This document shows, one piece after another, positions 42,606 through 52,220 of a DNA stretch of 64,000 nucleotides (its first letter is position 1; every line of letters starts with the position of its first letter). Position numbers and translations under genes: made by a program. This DNA is from Alloprevotella sp. (GTDB taxonomy: Bacteria > Bacteroidota > Bacteroidia > Bacteroidales > Bacteroidaceae). Under the pieces are notes generated by a model. It saw only the letters and a program-made list of their open reading frames with translations, did not search any database and was not told the origin of the DNA. The stretch lies in the NCBI GenBank assembly GCA_017478625.1, contig JAFVDF010000009.1:186001-250000 (forward strand), in the 5' to 3' direction.

Positions 42606-44090
42606 ATGACTGAAACCACATCTAAAGCCACCGAACAGAAAGGTCCATCGCGTAAAGACTGGGCCAAGTTCGGTATTTATACCGTCCTGTATTTAGCCTT
42701 TCTCTACTGGGTGAAAAGTTGGTGGGGACTTATTATCGTGCCGTTTATCTTTGACGCGTATATTACGCGCTATATCAAATGGGGATGGTGGAAGAACCTG
42801 CGCAATAAGTCGGCCCGCACAGTGATGGCTTGGATAGATGCGTTGGTCTTCGCACTTATCGCCGTCTATTTTTTGAACCAGTTTTTCATTCAGAACTTCG
42901 TCATACCCAGTTCCTCACTAGAGAAAACCTTACTTACGGGCGACTATCTGCTCGTCAGCAAGGTGGCGTACGGGCCTCGAATACCCCAGACGCCACTTAG
43001 TATGCCTCTCATGCAAAATATCAACCCGCTAACGGGTGGTAAGAGCTACCTTGCAAAGCCTCATTGGGACTATCGGCGCGTCAAGGGTACCGGACATGTC
43101 GAGTTGAACGACATTGTGGTATTCAACTACCCCGCAGGCGATACCGTCATAACGCGCATGCTCGATCAGGACTACTATCGGGTTGTCTATCAGGTGGGGG
43201 ATGAAATCTTGACGCAGGAATTAGGCTTGCCCAACCACTTTTCGACCGGCATCGCCCTTATGCCCGACTACGAGAGCCAGCAAGCCGCCTATCAACGTAT
43301 CTATCAGGCTGGGCGCAACTATGTAGCCGCACACCCCGAGGAGTTTGGCAAAATCATAAGCCATCCGGCCGACCGACGCGAGAACTACGTAAAACGTTGC
43401 GTAGGCTTGCCGGGGCAGACCCTCGAGGTACGCAACAATCGCATATATCTTGACGGAAAAATGAACCCGGAACCCGAGCACGCACAGTATTCCTACTTCG
43501 TCAAGTTTCGCCAATATCCCTACGAGACCCTCGTACGCGAGCTGGGCATTACACAGGAAGACCTCTCCGTACCCCTTATGGGCGCAGACTATACTTTTAT
43601 TATGCCGCTGACCGAACATGTGCGTTCGGTACTGGCTTCCAATCCCGATTTAGTAGAGAGCATACAACCTGTGCAACCTGCTGCTGAATGGCTCTACCCG
43701 CAAAACAAGCCCACGGGCTGGACTACGGCCAACTATGGGCCACTTTGGATTCCAAAGCGGGGAGCCACGCTTCAATTGTCTTTGGAAAATCTCCCATTCT
43801 ACGAGCGTTGCATTCGAGTGTATGAAGAAAACGACCTGCAAGTGCGCGACGGAAAGATATTTATCAACGGAAAGGAAGCACAGTCCTACACTTTCCGCTT
43901 GGACTATTATTGGATGGAAGGCGACAACCGCGACAACAGTGCCGACAGTCGGTTCTGGGGATTCGTTCCTGAGGACCACGTAGTCGGCAAACCGCTCTTT
44001 GTTTGGCTTTCCTTAGACCAAGACTATGGCTGGACGGACGGAAAGATTCGTTGGAACCGCCTCTTCAAAAACGTGAGCCACATCAAATAG
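42606..44090 (+). CDS. lepB: Signal peptidase I
   Basis: 494 residues, about 1.5 times the E. coli enzyme because of large insertions, as is usual in Bacteroidetes. An N-terminal membrane part (about 15-55 and 75-100) precedes the catalytic domain. The catalytic Ser lies in VIPSSSLEKTLLTGDYLLVS (about 98-117) and the catalytic Lys in ENYVKRCVGLPGQ (about 258-270). The YYWMEGDNRDNSADSRFWGF box is intact. It cleaves signal peptides of exported proteins on the periplasmic face. Confidence 0.95.
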   Translation: MTETTSKATEQKGPSRKDWAKFGIYTVLYLAFLYWVKSWWGLIIVPFIFDAYITRYIKWGWWKNLRNKSARTVMAWIDALVFALIAVYFLNQFFIQNFVIPSSSLEKTLLTGDYLLVSKVAYGPRIPQTPLSMPLMQNINPLTGGKSYLAKPHWDYRRVKGTGHVELNDIVVFNYPAGDTVITRMLDQDYYRVVYQVGDEILTQELGLPNHFSTGIALMPDYESQQAAYQRIYQAGRNYVAAHPEEFGKIISHPADRRENYVKRCVGLPGQTLEVRNNRIYLDGKMNPEPEHAQYSYFVKFRQYPYETLVRELGITQEDLSVPLMGADYTFIMPLTEHVRSVLASNPDLVESIQPVQPAAEWLYPQNKPTGWTTANYGPLWIPKRGATLQLSLENLPFYERCIRVYEENDLQVRDGKIFINGKEAQSYTFRLDYYWMEGDNRDNSADSRFWGFVPEDHVVGKPLFVWLSLDQDYGWTDGKIRWNRLFKNVSHIK

Positions 44091-44118
44091 GCCACCTCCC
44101 TCTAATCTGCCCATTGCC

Positions 44119-44730
44119 GTGAGAACGTTTCGCGTTTATCTGTTGCCTTTTTTGATTACCCTCCTCCTTGTGGTACTTGTTCACAGTTTTGTGCTCACAC
44201 AAGTAGGTGTGTCGAAAAAATCCGAATGCTATCCGCTGCAAGCAGGGGACCATGTCTTTGTCCTCCGCAAGAGTTTCTCCACTCCTCAGCGGGGCGACAT
44301 TATAGCCTTTTCCCATCCGCAGACGGGCGAGACCTGTCTGGCCATCATAGAGGCATTATCCGGCGACTCTCTATGGACAGACTCTGTCCGCCAGCAAGTT
44401 CTGACCCAGCGGCGTAGCCTTTCTGACGGGGGCTTAGTGTTGCCCGCAAGCCGCAAGCCCGTAGAGGTAGATAGCGCCAATGTCTCGCTACTCGCCTACC
44501 TCCGGCAGCTCGAAAGCACGCCAGCCGATTCGGCTGAAACTCTTATATTAGGGCATAGCATCCGCCTTTCCGACGATTACTTCTGGACAACCACCTACGG
44601 CCCTGTCGGACGACGCCATCTCATCGGCGTCTGCCACGGTACGAGCTTTTCAAGCAGGGATGGGCATATACAATGGAATCGCTGCTTCCGCACGATAACC
44701 ACACTCAAACGCTTTGCTGCGCTACAATGA
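44119..44730 (+). CDS. Signal-peptidase-like protein lacking the catalytic Lys
   Basis: 203 residues from a GTG at 44119. TM helix about 7-27. The S26 fold is recognisable: KSECYPLQAGDHVFVLRK aligns with the Ser box (Ser kept), RGDIIAFSHPQTGETCLAI with the region before the Lys box, and DDYFWTTTYGPVGRRHLIGV with the C-terminal box. Where LepB has YVKRCVGLPG, this protein has LAIIEALSGD, so the general-base Lys is absent, and GDNRxxSxDSR is also lost. It lies 28 bases after lepB and overlaps wbqC. It is probably not a peptidase by the usual mechanism; a partner or assembly role is conceivable but not shown. Confidence 0.75.
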   Translation: MRTFRVYLLPFLITLLLVVLVHSFVLTQVGVSKKSECYPLQAGDHVFVLRKSFSTPQRGDIIAFSHPQTGETCLAIIEALSGDSLWTDSVRQQVLTQRRSLSDGGLVLPASRKPVEVDSANVSLLAYLRQLESTPADSAETLILGHSIRLSDDYFWTTTYGPVGRRHLIGVCHGTSFSSRDGHIQWNRCFRTITTLKRFAALQ

Positions 44731-45362
44731 AAGCCAACCTGTTTGCTACTGCCTATATGGCTCCCGTCCAACAGTTCTGCAGGCTTATTCAAGGCGGGCG
44801 TATGGTGGAAGAACGGTGCGAAAATTACGTCAAACAAACGTATCGTAACCGTGCCGTTATCCTAGGCTCCAATGGTCCTGTTGCCCTGACCATACCCATA
44901 GAGCGCACGGGCGAGAACCATATCCCCATAGCCGAAGCCCTTATCAGTCCGCACAACAACTGGCGCCACAATCATTGGCAGACCCTGCTCTCAGCCTATG
45001 AAAGCAGTCCGTTCTTCCGGTTCTATGCTGACGAGCTCCGGGAAGTGCTTTTTGCGCCCACGGAGCGACTTGTAGATTTCAACGAGATGCTGTTGCGTCT
45101 GTTCTGCCGATGGCTTTTCATTGATTTAGACCTATCCTACACACAGCAATATGAGGCCCATCCCTCCGATGAAACCGTCGATTTTCGCTCGTGCATAAGC
45201 CCAAAATGCGGCTGGAGGCTGGACGAGGCCTTTACCCCTGTGCCATACTACCAAGTCTTTGGGGCGCGCTTCGGTTTTATACCCAATTTGAGCATCGCCG
45301 ACCTCGTTTTCAATATGGGCCCGGCCTCGCGCCTCGTCTTGCTGGACAGTCTGAAGAAATAA
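44727..45362 (+). CDS. WbqC-like family protein
   Basis: 211 residues from the ATG at 44727, which overlaps the stop of the previous gene (ATGA). YMAPVQQFCRLIQGGRMVEE and NWRHNHWQTLLSAYESSPFF, followed by FRFYADEL, match the WbqC family (DUF/pfam WbqC). The name comes from O-antigen clusters; the function is unproven. In Bacteroidetes it regularly follows lepB, as here. A strong terminator stands 18 bases after it, ending the dapB-lepB-wbqC run. Confidence 0.9.
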   Translation: MKANLFATAYMAPVQQFCRLIQGGRMVEERCENYVKQTYRNRAVILGSNGPVALTIPIERTGENHIPIAEALISPHNNWRHNHWQTLLSAYESSPFFRFYADELREVLFAPTERLVDFNEMLLRLFCRWLFIDLDLSYTQQYEAHPSDETVDFRSCISPKCGWRLDEAFTPVPYYQVFGARFGFIPNLSIADLVFNMGPASRLVLLDSLKK

Positions 45363-45379
45363 GACCTGCCTATACCAAA

Positions 45380-45417
45380 GGCGCATAATGCTGTCAATCG
45401 ACGGCATTATGCGCCTT
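45380..45417. terminator. Bidirectional terminator hairpin
   Basis: AGGCGCATAATGC (45380-45392) pairs perfectly with GCATTATGCGCCT (45405-45417). It stands between convergent genes and has short T stretches on both strands. Confidence 0.75.
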
Positions 45418-45448
45418 GCGTTTCAGATTAGCGTACCTGGCGACAGGC

Positions 45449-45943
45449 TTACTTTGTTCCTATGAAAGTGGCTTCCACGGGATAGGGCATACGTCCCATT
45501 TGGAAACTCATCGTAAACTGCGTTACGCCAAAGCTCCACGTTCCTTCGAAAGTACCCTCGAAGTCAAACGGCGTAGTACCATAATCGCCACGGGCTTCCA
45601 GTTCATCGCATACAAGACGGAACTGTCCGTTGCCTACATTTTCCACTCTCACATTGCGAACTACCGTATTGCTCATCATCGTAGCAGGACGCCCCGTAGC
45701 AGGGTCGCCCGGAGAGGCTTGAAAGTCGTCTATGGCAAGCGAAATAGTATTTGCACCGGTCTTGGTAATCTCTACGTTGAGCGTAGCCGTAGCGTAGTCG
45801 GCGCCAGCCACTCTTTCTACAAATTGTCCGTTGTAAACGCCCACAAGATCGTCAATCGTGTAGATACGTTCCTCTTCATTGTCGCCACAAGCCATAAAAG
45901 CCACTGCTACGACAAGCATCCAAATCAGTCTGATATGTTTCAT
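45449..45943 (-). CDS. Small lipoprotein, possibly calycin-like
   Basis: 164 residues from the ATG at 45941-45943; the upstream in-frame extension lacks a good start. Lipobox FMACG with Cys at about 19. After an acidic stretch (DNEEE) the chain has alternating beta-type segments (YNGQFVERV, ATLNVEITKTGANTI, FRLVCDEL, GTWSFGVTQFTMSF) and resembles calycin-like lipoproteins of Bacteroidetes. No functional residue is recognised. It is probably on the cell surface or the periplasmic face of the outer membrane. Confidence 0.75.
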   Translation of the reverse strand: MKHIRLIWMLVVAVAFMACGDNEEERIYTIDDLVGVYNGQFVERVAGADYATATLNVEITKTGANTISLAIDDFQASPGDPATGRPATMMSNTVVRNVRVENVGNGQFRLVCDELEARGDYGTTPFDFEGTFEGTWSFGVTQFTMSFQMGRMPYPVEATFIGTK

Positions 45944-46036
45944 GATAAAAGTATAAGGTTGTTTAATAACAGGAGGCAAAGTTAGACCCCTCTCGTCATC
46001 CTGTCAATCCTTATTTATAGGGAATTTTACCACAAC

Positions 46037-48334
46037 TTAAAGGGCCGATTTTCCACCCAGATTCTCCTGAACGATAGCATCTATGACGGCGATGGCTGTG
46101 ATATTGACGATGTCACGCACATCGCTTTCAAAGTCTGTAAAGTGTATCGGCTTGTTCAGTCCCATTTGGATAGGGCCAATTACCAGGCTGTCGTCGCTCA
46201 TTGCCTTTACCATTTTGTAGGCAGAGTTGGCTGCAGAAAGCGTGGGGAATACGAGCGTGTTCACATCCATGCCCTTCAGGCGGGTGAACGGATACTTCTC
46301 GTCACGCAAAGCCTTGTCGAATGCAAAGTTTACCTGCATCTCTCCGTCGATGGCAAGGCTGGGGAAGTCTTTCTGCATACGCTTCACCACTTTTGCTACC
46401 ACGGCCGGCTTGCCACTTTGGTCGGTTCCGAAGTTGGAATAACTCAGCATGGCTATCACTGGCTGGCGGTTGAAAAAGCGAATAGTGCGGGCACTGAGCT
46501 TAGCCAGATCGTAGAGCGTATCTTCGTCTGGATCACGGTTTATAAGGGTATCTCCCACAAAGTAAAGGCCCTTTTTGGAGGTAATAAGGTGCATCGTGCC
46601 GAAATGATTATATCCGGGCTGTATGCCTATGACTTCGGTGGCCACCTTAATAGTGTTGCTGTATTTTGTATAAAGACCTGTGATAAACGCATCGGCATCG
46701 CCTGTCTCTACCATCATCATACCGAAATAATTGCGCTCATACATTTTGTCGTAGGCCTCGTCCAGCGTGTAGCCCTCGCGACGTTTCTTTCGCGTCAATA
46801 ATCGGGCATAGCGATGGCGCGTTTCTATCTGCGAATCGTCGCGCATATTGATAATCTCACAGCCCTCCAAGCTGAGCTGATGTTGCTCGGCTATGGCTTT
46901 TATCTTGATTTCGTTGCCCAGCAAAATAGGATGGCAGATGCCTTCCTGTTTGGCGTGGATGGCTGCTTGGAGCATATTGGGATGGTGAGCCTCGGCAAAG
47001 ACGACGCGCTTAGGACGCAGGCGGGCGGTATCATACAGATTCTGTACAAACTTGTTCTCCTGACCCATCAGTTCGCGCAACTGCTGGCGATAAGCCTTCC
47101 AGTCGGTTATTTCCTTACGCGCCACGCCGCTCTCTATGGCCGCTTTCGCCACCGCCATACTCACATCGGTAATCAGACGAGGATCAACGGGCTTCGGAAT
47201 AAAGTAGTCGGGGCCAAAGCTAAACTGGCGCACCTGATAGGCCCTGTTCACGATGTCGGGCACGGGCCTCTTGGCCAAGTCGGCTATGGCGCGTACGGCC
47301 GCCATCTTCATCTCTTCATTTATGGCCGTGGCGGCAGTGTCCAGTGCGCCCCTGAAAATATAGGGGAAGCCGATAACATTATTTATCTGGTTCGGATAGT
47401 CTGTCCGCCCCGTTGACATCAGCACATCGGGCCGGGCTTCTTTTGCATCCTCGTATGAAATTTCCGGAACGGGGTTGGCCAGGGCGAAGATGATGGGCTT
47501 CTCTGCCATCGTGCGAACCATCTCTTTGTTCAGCACATTACCTTTCGACAATCCTACAAAGACATCGCAACCCACCATAGCCTCTTCCAGCGTCCTTACA
47601 TCGGTGCGCTGAGTGGCAAACTCTGCCTTTTGCGCGTTGAGGTTGGGTCTGTCGGCCGATATGACGCCCTTAGAGTCGAGCATCAGTATGTTCTCCTTGC
47701 GTGCGCCAAAGGCACAATACAATCGCGTACAGGAAATGGCCGCCGCGCCAGCACCGTTGATGACAAAGTGGGCTTCTTCAATCTTTTTTCCAGCCACTTC
47801 GAGCGCATTCAACAGACCTGCACACGAAATAATGGCTGTACCGTGCTGGTCGTCGTGCATTACGGGAATATCCAACTCTGCTTTCAGACGACGCTCTATT
47901 TCAAAACATTCCGGCGCTTTAATGTCTTCCAGATTTATACCGCCGAATGTGGGCGCAATAGCCTTCACGGCTTCGATAAAACGCTCGGGGTCTTTCTCAT
48001 TGACCTCTATGTCGAACGCATCTACGCCCGCATAGATTTTAAAGAGCAGGCTCTTACCCTCCATCACGGGCTTACCGCTCAAGGCACCTATGTCGCCCAG
48101 TCCGAGCACGGCCGTACCGTTTGATATGACGGCCACAAGGTTTCCTTTGTTCGTGTACTTATAGGCTTCTTGCGGGTTTTCCTGAATTTCCAGGCACGGC
48201 TCTGCCACCCCGGGGGAGTAGGCAAGCGAAAGGTCGCGCTGCGTGCGATACGGCTTAGTGGGAACCACTTCAATCTTACCGGGACGGCCCTTCGAGTGGT
48301 AGTTAAGAGCGTCTTTCTTCGTTATTTTTATCAT
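46037..48334 (-). CDS. maeB: NADP-dependent malic enzyme with PTA-like domain
   Basis: 765 residues from the ATG at 48332-48334; the ATG nine codons upstream is less likely. N-terminal malic domain (about 1-420): [25 protein letters not shown] and [10 protein letters not shown] (catalytic Asp and Lys region), then the NADP Rossmann motif [13 protein letters not shown]. The C-terminal half (about 430-760) is a phosphotransacetylase-like regulatory domain lacking transferase function in the family, the MaeB type. It converts malate to pyruvate with CO2 and NADPH. It is a single gene. Confidence 0.94.
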   Translation of the reverse strand: MIKITKKDALNYHSKGRPGKIEVVPTKPYRTQRDLSLAYSPGVAEPCLEIQENPQEAYKYTNKGNLVAVISNGTAVLGLGDIGALSGKPVMEGKSLLFKIYAGVDAFDIEVNEKDPERFIEAVKAIAPTFGGINLEDIKAPECFEIERRLKAELDIPVMHDDQHGTAIISCAGLLNALEVAGKKIEEAHFVINGAGAAAISCTRLYCAFGARKENILMLDSKGVISADRPNLNAQKAEFATQRTDVRTLEEAMVGCDVFVGLSKGNVLNKEMVRTMAEKPIIFALANPVPEISYEDAKEARPDVLMSTGRTDYPNQINNVIGFPYIFRGALDTAATAINEEMKMAAVRAIADLAKRPVPDIVNRAYQVRQFSFGPDYFIPKPVDPRLITDVSMAVAKAAIESGVARKEITDWKAYRQQLRELMGQENKFVQNLYDTARLRPKRVVFAEAHHPNMLQAAIHAKQEGICHPILLGNEIKIKAIAEQHQLSLEGCEIINMRDDSQIETRHRYARLLTRKKRREGYTLDEAYDKMYERNYFGMMMVETGDADAFITGLYTKYSNTIKVATEVIGIQPGYNHFGTMHLITSKKGLYFVGDTLINRDPDEDTLYDLAKLSARTIRFFNRQPVIAMLSYSNFGTDQSGKPAVVAKVVKRMQKDFPSLAIDGEMQVNFAFDKALRDEKYPFTRLKGMDVNTLVFPTLSAANSAYKMVKAMSDDSLVIGPIQMGLNKPIHFTDFESDVRDIVNITAIAVIDAIVQENLGGKSAL

Positions 48335-48713
48335 AGTGTCTAAGGTGTTTTTCAGTCCCACAAAGATAACAATTCTCCCAATAGTATCCCTATCTTGTCT
48401 CCTGTTTTTGCCGTTCTGCTTCCCAGGCCGAGCGACATATCGGACCGTCCCGTGTCTCGCCAGAGATATCCGCCCTCACAGCCCTACTATGACCGAAGGC
48501 AGCGGGAGCGGGCCGGCCTCTTTGCGCCCCGGTAAAGGTGAAAAACTTTGACATTCCACACAGATGTTAAATTATCCTAACGGACTGTTCCATAATGCAA
48601 TCGTCCGGCGCCATAATGGCGCAGAAAAATGGGATAATTGAATTTCAAAATTCCATTATACAATCGGCTGATTGCATAATCGGATTTTGTTGCCCCATAA
48701 GCGAAATTTCCAC

Positions 48714-48744
48714 AAAAAACGGCCTGCATTTCCGTGCAAGCCGT
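48714..48744 (-). terminator. Terminator without a coding gene in front
   Basis: On the minus strand ACGGCTTGCA pairs with TGCAGGCCGT (one A-C mismatch; 48719-48744) and is followed by a run of six T (48719-48714). There is no minus-strand CDS for at least 900 bases upstream, so it should end a non-coding transcript. Confidence 0.75.
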
Positions 48745-49425
48745 GGGTATAGAGGATTGTAGTATGGCGTAGTATTTTTTCCTTATGCTCCTCCAAATTT
48801 ACTACAATCTTCCGACCTGCGCAAGGCCCCTTCCGAGCGAAAACCGAGAAACCGTTTGACAACCGACGGTCCTCGCGAGCGACAGACCGAGGTTGTCCTG
48901 CAAGCGAAGCCTACGGGTCGTCTGCGCGAATAGGACACTGCGGGATAAAGACCGGGAGCGAACGCACGGAGCCGTAACGCCAAACAGGAGAGACCTCCTT
49001 TGCGCCTGCACCATAAGGACTTACCACATCTGTCTGCTCGTCATGTCTTGCGCCCTTACCCCTGACAAAAATCGGTCCAGAGCACAGCGAGCATTGTACC
49101 TAATAGGAATGAAATGAACATTATCCTGTCGTTTTAATGAATATACTTATCTGCAAAACCAATCCACAAGCCCCCGGATGGCATAAGGCCAAAAAGAGCG
49201 CGGACTATCTACTTTGTCTTTTTCGTCCTGCGGCGTTGGGGAAAACCGGTGCTACAAAAGGAAAGTATCAGTCCACGCGATAAATAGCGTGAACATTAAC
49301 TCCTATTTCTTGTAGCAATCTTAAAATTCCCCAATCTTCAGAACGCAAGAAATAAGGCTAACGCTTATTTTCTATATTTATTGGCTATGTGCTGTTATTT
49401 CATTGGCTTATCGTTTGTACTAATC
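48714..49425 (-). ncRNA. Candidate structured RNA
   Basis: A minus-strand transcript is suggested by the terminator at 48714 and a -7 box TACTTTTG at 49432-49439 (the -33 partner is unclear). Inside are long inverted repeats: TTGGGGAA (49236-49243) with TTCCCCAA (49327-49334), GCTACAA (49251-49257) with TTGTAGC (49310-49316) and CACGC (49274-49278) with GCGTG (49287-49291), all nested; and the hairpin at 48858-48897. It is not tmRNA (no alanine-acceptor end) and not RNase P RNA (no GAGGAAAGTCC). The limits are uncertain, and two separate RNAs are possible. Confidence 0.3.
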
Positions 49426-49493
49426 TCTTAGCAAAAGTAACTATTTTATAGGATATGTGGCTTGTAGCCCCGAAAAACTTTGGCGCATAAAAA

Positions 49494-49525
49494 TTTGGGT
49501 GTATGAAACCGAATCTTTACCTTTG
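49494..49525 (+). promoter_or_regulatory. Promoter of greA
   Basis: TTTG (49494-49497) and TACCTTTG (49518-49525) are separated by 20 bases. A leader of about 130 bases precedes the start codon. Confidence 0.75.
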
Positions 49526-49655
49526 CACACAAGAAAAGACAACAGAGAAGTAAGAACAGAGAAAGGATTCTCGCCCCGACGCGTGAGTTCTTTCGGTTTT
49601 TTTTACTCTCTGCCGTATCAAACCCATACTATAACTGAAAAACATTACAGACATT

Positions 49656-50120
49656 ATGGCTTATATGACGCAAGAGGGCTATGATAAGTTAGTGGCCCAA
49701 GTACGAAAGATGGAGACGGTGGACCGTCCGGCCGCATCTGCCGCCATCGCCGAGGCTCGCGACAAGGGAGACCTCTCAGAAAACAGCGAATACGAGGCAG
49801 CCAAGGAAGCACAGGCTATGCTCGAGATGCGTATAAATCAACTCAAAGCCACGATTGCTGAGGCCAAAATTATTGACACCAGTAAGTTGACGGCCGACAG
49901 CGTACAGATACTCTCCACGGTGGAGATGAAAAACGTGCGCAACGGTATGATGATGAAATATACCATCGTCAGCGAGAGCGAAGCAAACCTGCGCGAGGGA
50001 AAAATCTCAAGCAGCACGCCTATCGCGCAAGGCCTTCTGGGCCACAAGGTAGGCGACGTGGTGGACGTAAAGATTCCACAAGGCACTATCCAGCTTGAAA
50101 TCGTCAGTATCTCTATCTAA
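49656..50120 (+). CDS. greA: Transcription elongation factor GreA
   Basis: 154 residues. The N-terminal coiled coil has the acidic tip DKGDLSENSEYEAAKEAQ (about 36-53, with the Asp-Glu pair that enters the polymerase channel), and the C-terminal FKBP-like domain has SSTPIAQGLLGHKVGDVVDV (about 125-144). It rescues stalled RNA polymerase by transcript cleavage. HIT is 15 bases downstream, probably in the same transcript, which ends at the terminator after it. Confidence 0.97.
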   Translation: MAYMTQEGYDKLVAQVRKMETVDRPAASAAIAEARDKGDLSENSEYEAAKEAQAMLEMRINQLKATIAEAKIIDTSKLTADSVQILSTVEMKNVRNGMMMKYTIVSESEANLREGKISSSTPIAQGLLGHKVGDVVDVKIPQGTIQLEIVSISI

Positions 50121-50135
50121 CAGACTCTTGGACTT

Positions 50136-50537
50136 ATGACCATATTCAGCAAAATAGCCGCAGGCGAAATTCCCTCCTACAAATGCGCCGAGAACGAGGA
50201 GTTCTACGCTTTCCTGGATATCAATCCGCTGGCCCAGGGCCATACGCTTGTCATTCCGAGGCGCGAAGAAGACTACTTCTTTGACCTGTCGGACGACGAA
50301 ATAGGTCGGATGATGGTTTTTGCCAAGCGCGTAGCCACGGCCATTAAGGAAGCCTTTCCCTGCAAGAAGGTTGCCGTCGTAGTGCTCGGACTTGAAGTCA
50401 ATCATGCCCATATTCATCTCATACCCTTACAGAGCGAAGCTGACGCAGATTTCAGAAAACCGAAACTGCAATTATCCGCAGAGGTAATGCAAGAGACGTC
50501 CGACCGCATCCTCGCAGCCTACAACGCCACTCTCTAA
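50136..50537 (+). CDS. HIT-family protein
   Basis: 133 residues, one histidine-triad domain. The N-terminal TIFSKIAAGEIPSYKCAENE and FLDINPLAQGHTLVIPRREE are typical. The catalytic triad is VNHAHIHLIPL (HxHxHxx, about 91-101). Members hydrolyse nucleotide-phosphoramidate or related bonds. It is the Hint type and not Fhit, judging by length and the missing Gln-rich loop. It follows greA. Confidence 0.93.
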   Translation: MTIFSKIAAGEIPSYKCAENEEFYAFLDINPLAQGHTLVIPRREEDYFFDLSDDEIGRMMVFAKRVATAIKEAFPCKKVAVVVLGLEVNHAHIHLIPLQSEADADFRKPKLQLSAEVMQETSDRILAAYNATL

Positions 50538-50599
50538 GGGAAGCCCAGTACGCTATAAAGAAACAGCCCCTGTCGCTTACGGGCAGAGTCAAAACAATA

Positions 50600-50636
50600 A
50601 TTGCGCGCCAACTTTTCATTGGCGCGCAATATTTTT
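50600..50636. terminator. Terminator after greA-HIT
   Basis: ATTGCGCGCCAA (50600-50611) pairs perfectly with TTGGCGCGCAAT (50619-50630), followed by ATTTTT. It may also work for the convergent rsgA. Confidence 0.92.
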
Positions 50637-50698
50637 ATCCTATCGGACGTATCTGTACGGAGTGGCGACAGAAAGACAGAGGAGAGAAACTGCAAAAT

Positions 50699-51631
50699 CT
50701 AATAGGCCTCTCTGTATTTCCCTTCGTCCTTGTCCTCAAGCATAGAGAGATAGGAGGCATAGCGCGTAGGGGCCAGACGGTTTTCTTCCAGCGCCCGAAG
50801 CACCGCACAATCGGGTTCGTGCGTATGAGTACAGTTTGAGAAACGGCAATCTTCGGACAGGCGGAAAATATCGGGAAAGTAATGGGCCACCTCTTCGGGT
50901 TTCATATCAAACGTACCGAATCCTTTGACGCCCGGCACATCGATAAGCCCACCTCCTTCGGGCAGAGAGAAAACTTCGCTGTATGTCGTAGTGTGCATAC
51001 CAGCTTGATGGACAGCCGAAATCTCTGCCGTCTTGGCACAGGCCTCTGGCACCAGGGCATTGAGAAGCGTGGATTTACCTACACCGGAATGACCCGCCAG
51101 AAGGGTAAGCCGGCCTTTTAGATACTGGCGCAATGCGGGCAGTCCGTCGCCCGTGAGCGCCGAAATGCGAAACACATCGTAACCTGCCTCCTGATAGACA
51201 GCGGAAAGGTATTGTAGCAGTTCTTCCTCCTCGGCGGATAAGATGTCTGCCTTGTTAAAAACGAGTGCAGCCTTGACGCGATAGGCTTGAGCCACGGCCA
51301 GAAATCTGTCAATAAAGGTTGTAGATGTTTCCGGCTTAGACAGGGTCACCACAAGGAGCGCCAAGTCGATATTGGCGGCTAATATATGGCTCTGCTTAGA
51401 GAGGTTGCTGGCGCGACGTATGATGTAGTTGGTGCGCTCGTCTATATCGCAGATAAAAGCACTCCCATGTTCGTCTTCCACAATGCTGACCCCGTCGCCG
51501 ACGGCCACAGGGTTGGTGGAGCGTATGCCACGCAGACGGAAGTTGCCCTTGACCTTACATTCTACCCTACGCCCATCGTCGGTAAGTACCCAATAGGAAC
51601 TTCCGAGGCTTTTGACCACTTGTCCGTGCAT
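50699..51631 (-). CDS. rsgA: Ribosome small-subunit biogenesis GTPase RsgA
   Basis: 310 residues. An N-terminal OB fold is followed by a circularly permuted GTPase: NKADIL (G4) first, then GHSGVGKSTLLNAL (G1) and DVPGVKGFG (G3). The C-terminal zinc site CRFSNCTHTHEPDC (about 270-283) is intact. It checks the 30S decoding centre in late assembly. It lies 28 bases after frr on the same strand, so both are probably transcribed together. Confidence 0.96.
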   Translation of the reverse strand: MHGQVVKSLGSSYWVLTDDGRRVECKVKGNFRLRGIRSTNPVAVGDGVSIVEDEHGSAFICDIDERTNYIIRRASNLSKQSHILAANIDLALLVVTLSKPETSTTFIDRFLAVAQAYRVKAALVFNKADILSAEEEELLQYLSAVYQEAGYDVFRISALTGDGLPALRQYLKGRLTLLAGHSGVGKSTLLNALVPEACAKTAEISAVHQAGMHTTTYSEVFSLPEGGGLIDVPGVKGFGTFDMKPEEVAHYFPDIFRLSEDCRFSNCTHTHEPDCAVLRALEENRLAPTRYASYLSMLEDKDEGKYREAY

Positions 51632-51659
51632 TGCGCAAGTCAGCGAGATTATGCCACCT

Positions 51660-52220
51660 TTAGACGGTCATAATCTCTTTGTTTTTTGCTTCGAGGATTC
51701 GCTCTATTTCCTTTATTTTTTTGTCGTGAATCTTCTGCAATTCGCTTTCTCCATCCTTCTGGAAGTCCTCACTAAGGCCTTCTTTCACGGCCTTCTTCAG
51801 TTTTTCGATACCATCACGGCGGGCGTTACGGATAGCCACCTTGGTTTCCTCTGCTTCAGCATTACACTTTTTGGTAAGTTGCCTGCGTCGCTCCTCGGTA
51901 AGTACAGGGATGGTCAGACGGATAATCTCACCGTTATTTTCAGGCATGATGCCCACTTCTGAGTCTATGATGGCCTTCTCGATGACACGGAACATATTTT
52001 TGTCCCACGGCTTAATGGCAATGGTACGTGCGTCGGGCGTAGTGATGGCACTGACATTGTTGAGCGCTACCATAGAGCCATAAGAATTGACGCGTATCCC
52101 GTCGAGAATATGAACGTTTGCCTTGCCGGCTCTGATTTGGGCGAGCGTGTCTTCAAGGTGCATGACGCTCAGATCCATCTTTTCCTCGCATTCGGCGAGC
52201 AAGTTTTTTACATCAAGCAT
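51660..52220 (-). CDS. frr: Ribosome recycling factor
   Basis: 186 residues from the ATG at 52218-52220, the normal family length; a longer in-frame start is rejected. IRAGKANVHILDGIRVNSYG and RNARRDGIEKLKKAVKEG are family blocks. It splits post-termination ribosomes with EF-G. Its upstream region is shared with the divergent priA gene; a -7-like box (TATTTTCG on the minus strand) is seen near 52258-52265. Confidence 0.97.
   Translation of the reverse strand: MLDVKNLLAECEEKMDLSVMHLEDTLAQIRAGKANVHILDGIRVNSYGSMVALNNVSAITTPDARTIAIKPWDKNMFRVIEKAIIDSEVGIMPENNGEIIRLTIPVLTEERRRQLTKKCNAEAEETKVAIRNARRDGIEKLKKAVKEGLSEDFQKDGESELQKIHDKKIKEIERILEAKNKEIMTV

Larger units (their letters stand above)
48335..49655. 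other. 1.3-kb region without a supported gene, rich in inverted repeats
   Basis: No frame on either strand has a recognisable domain or a convincing start. The stretch holds: a palindrome GCGCCATAATGGCGC (48608-48622); a minus-strand terminator (48714-48744); pairs GATTGTAGTA/TACTACAATC (48755-48764, 48800-48809); GACAACC/GGTTGTC with inner CGGTC/GACCG (48858-48897); and nested stems at 49236-49334. The greA promoter is at 49494-49525. Part of it may be a non-coding RNA on the minus strand. Confidence 0.6.

Noticed and set aside
45416..45985. 189-codon plus-strand frame opposite the small lipoprotein
   Set aside because: It is antisense to a lipoprotein gene with a clear signal and lipobox, and has no domain of its own.
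48783..49117. Several 66-76-codon Arg/Ser-rich frames on both strands in the gap after maeB
   Set aside because: They overlap each other on both strands over a structured GC-rich stretch, lack plausible starts and have no domain. The region fits RNA structure or a repeat better.
48714..49425. tmRNA, RNase P RNA or SRP RNA in the gene-free region
   Set aside because: No tRNA-like ends with GGTTCGA-type arm, no GAGGAAAGTCC/ACAGAA helix of RNase P and no GGAAGG-AGCA tetraloop region of SRP RNA were found.
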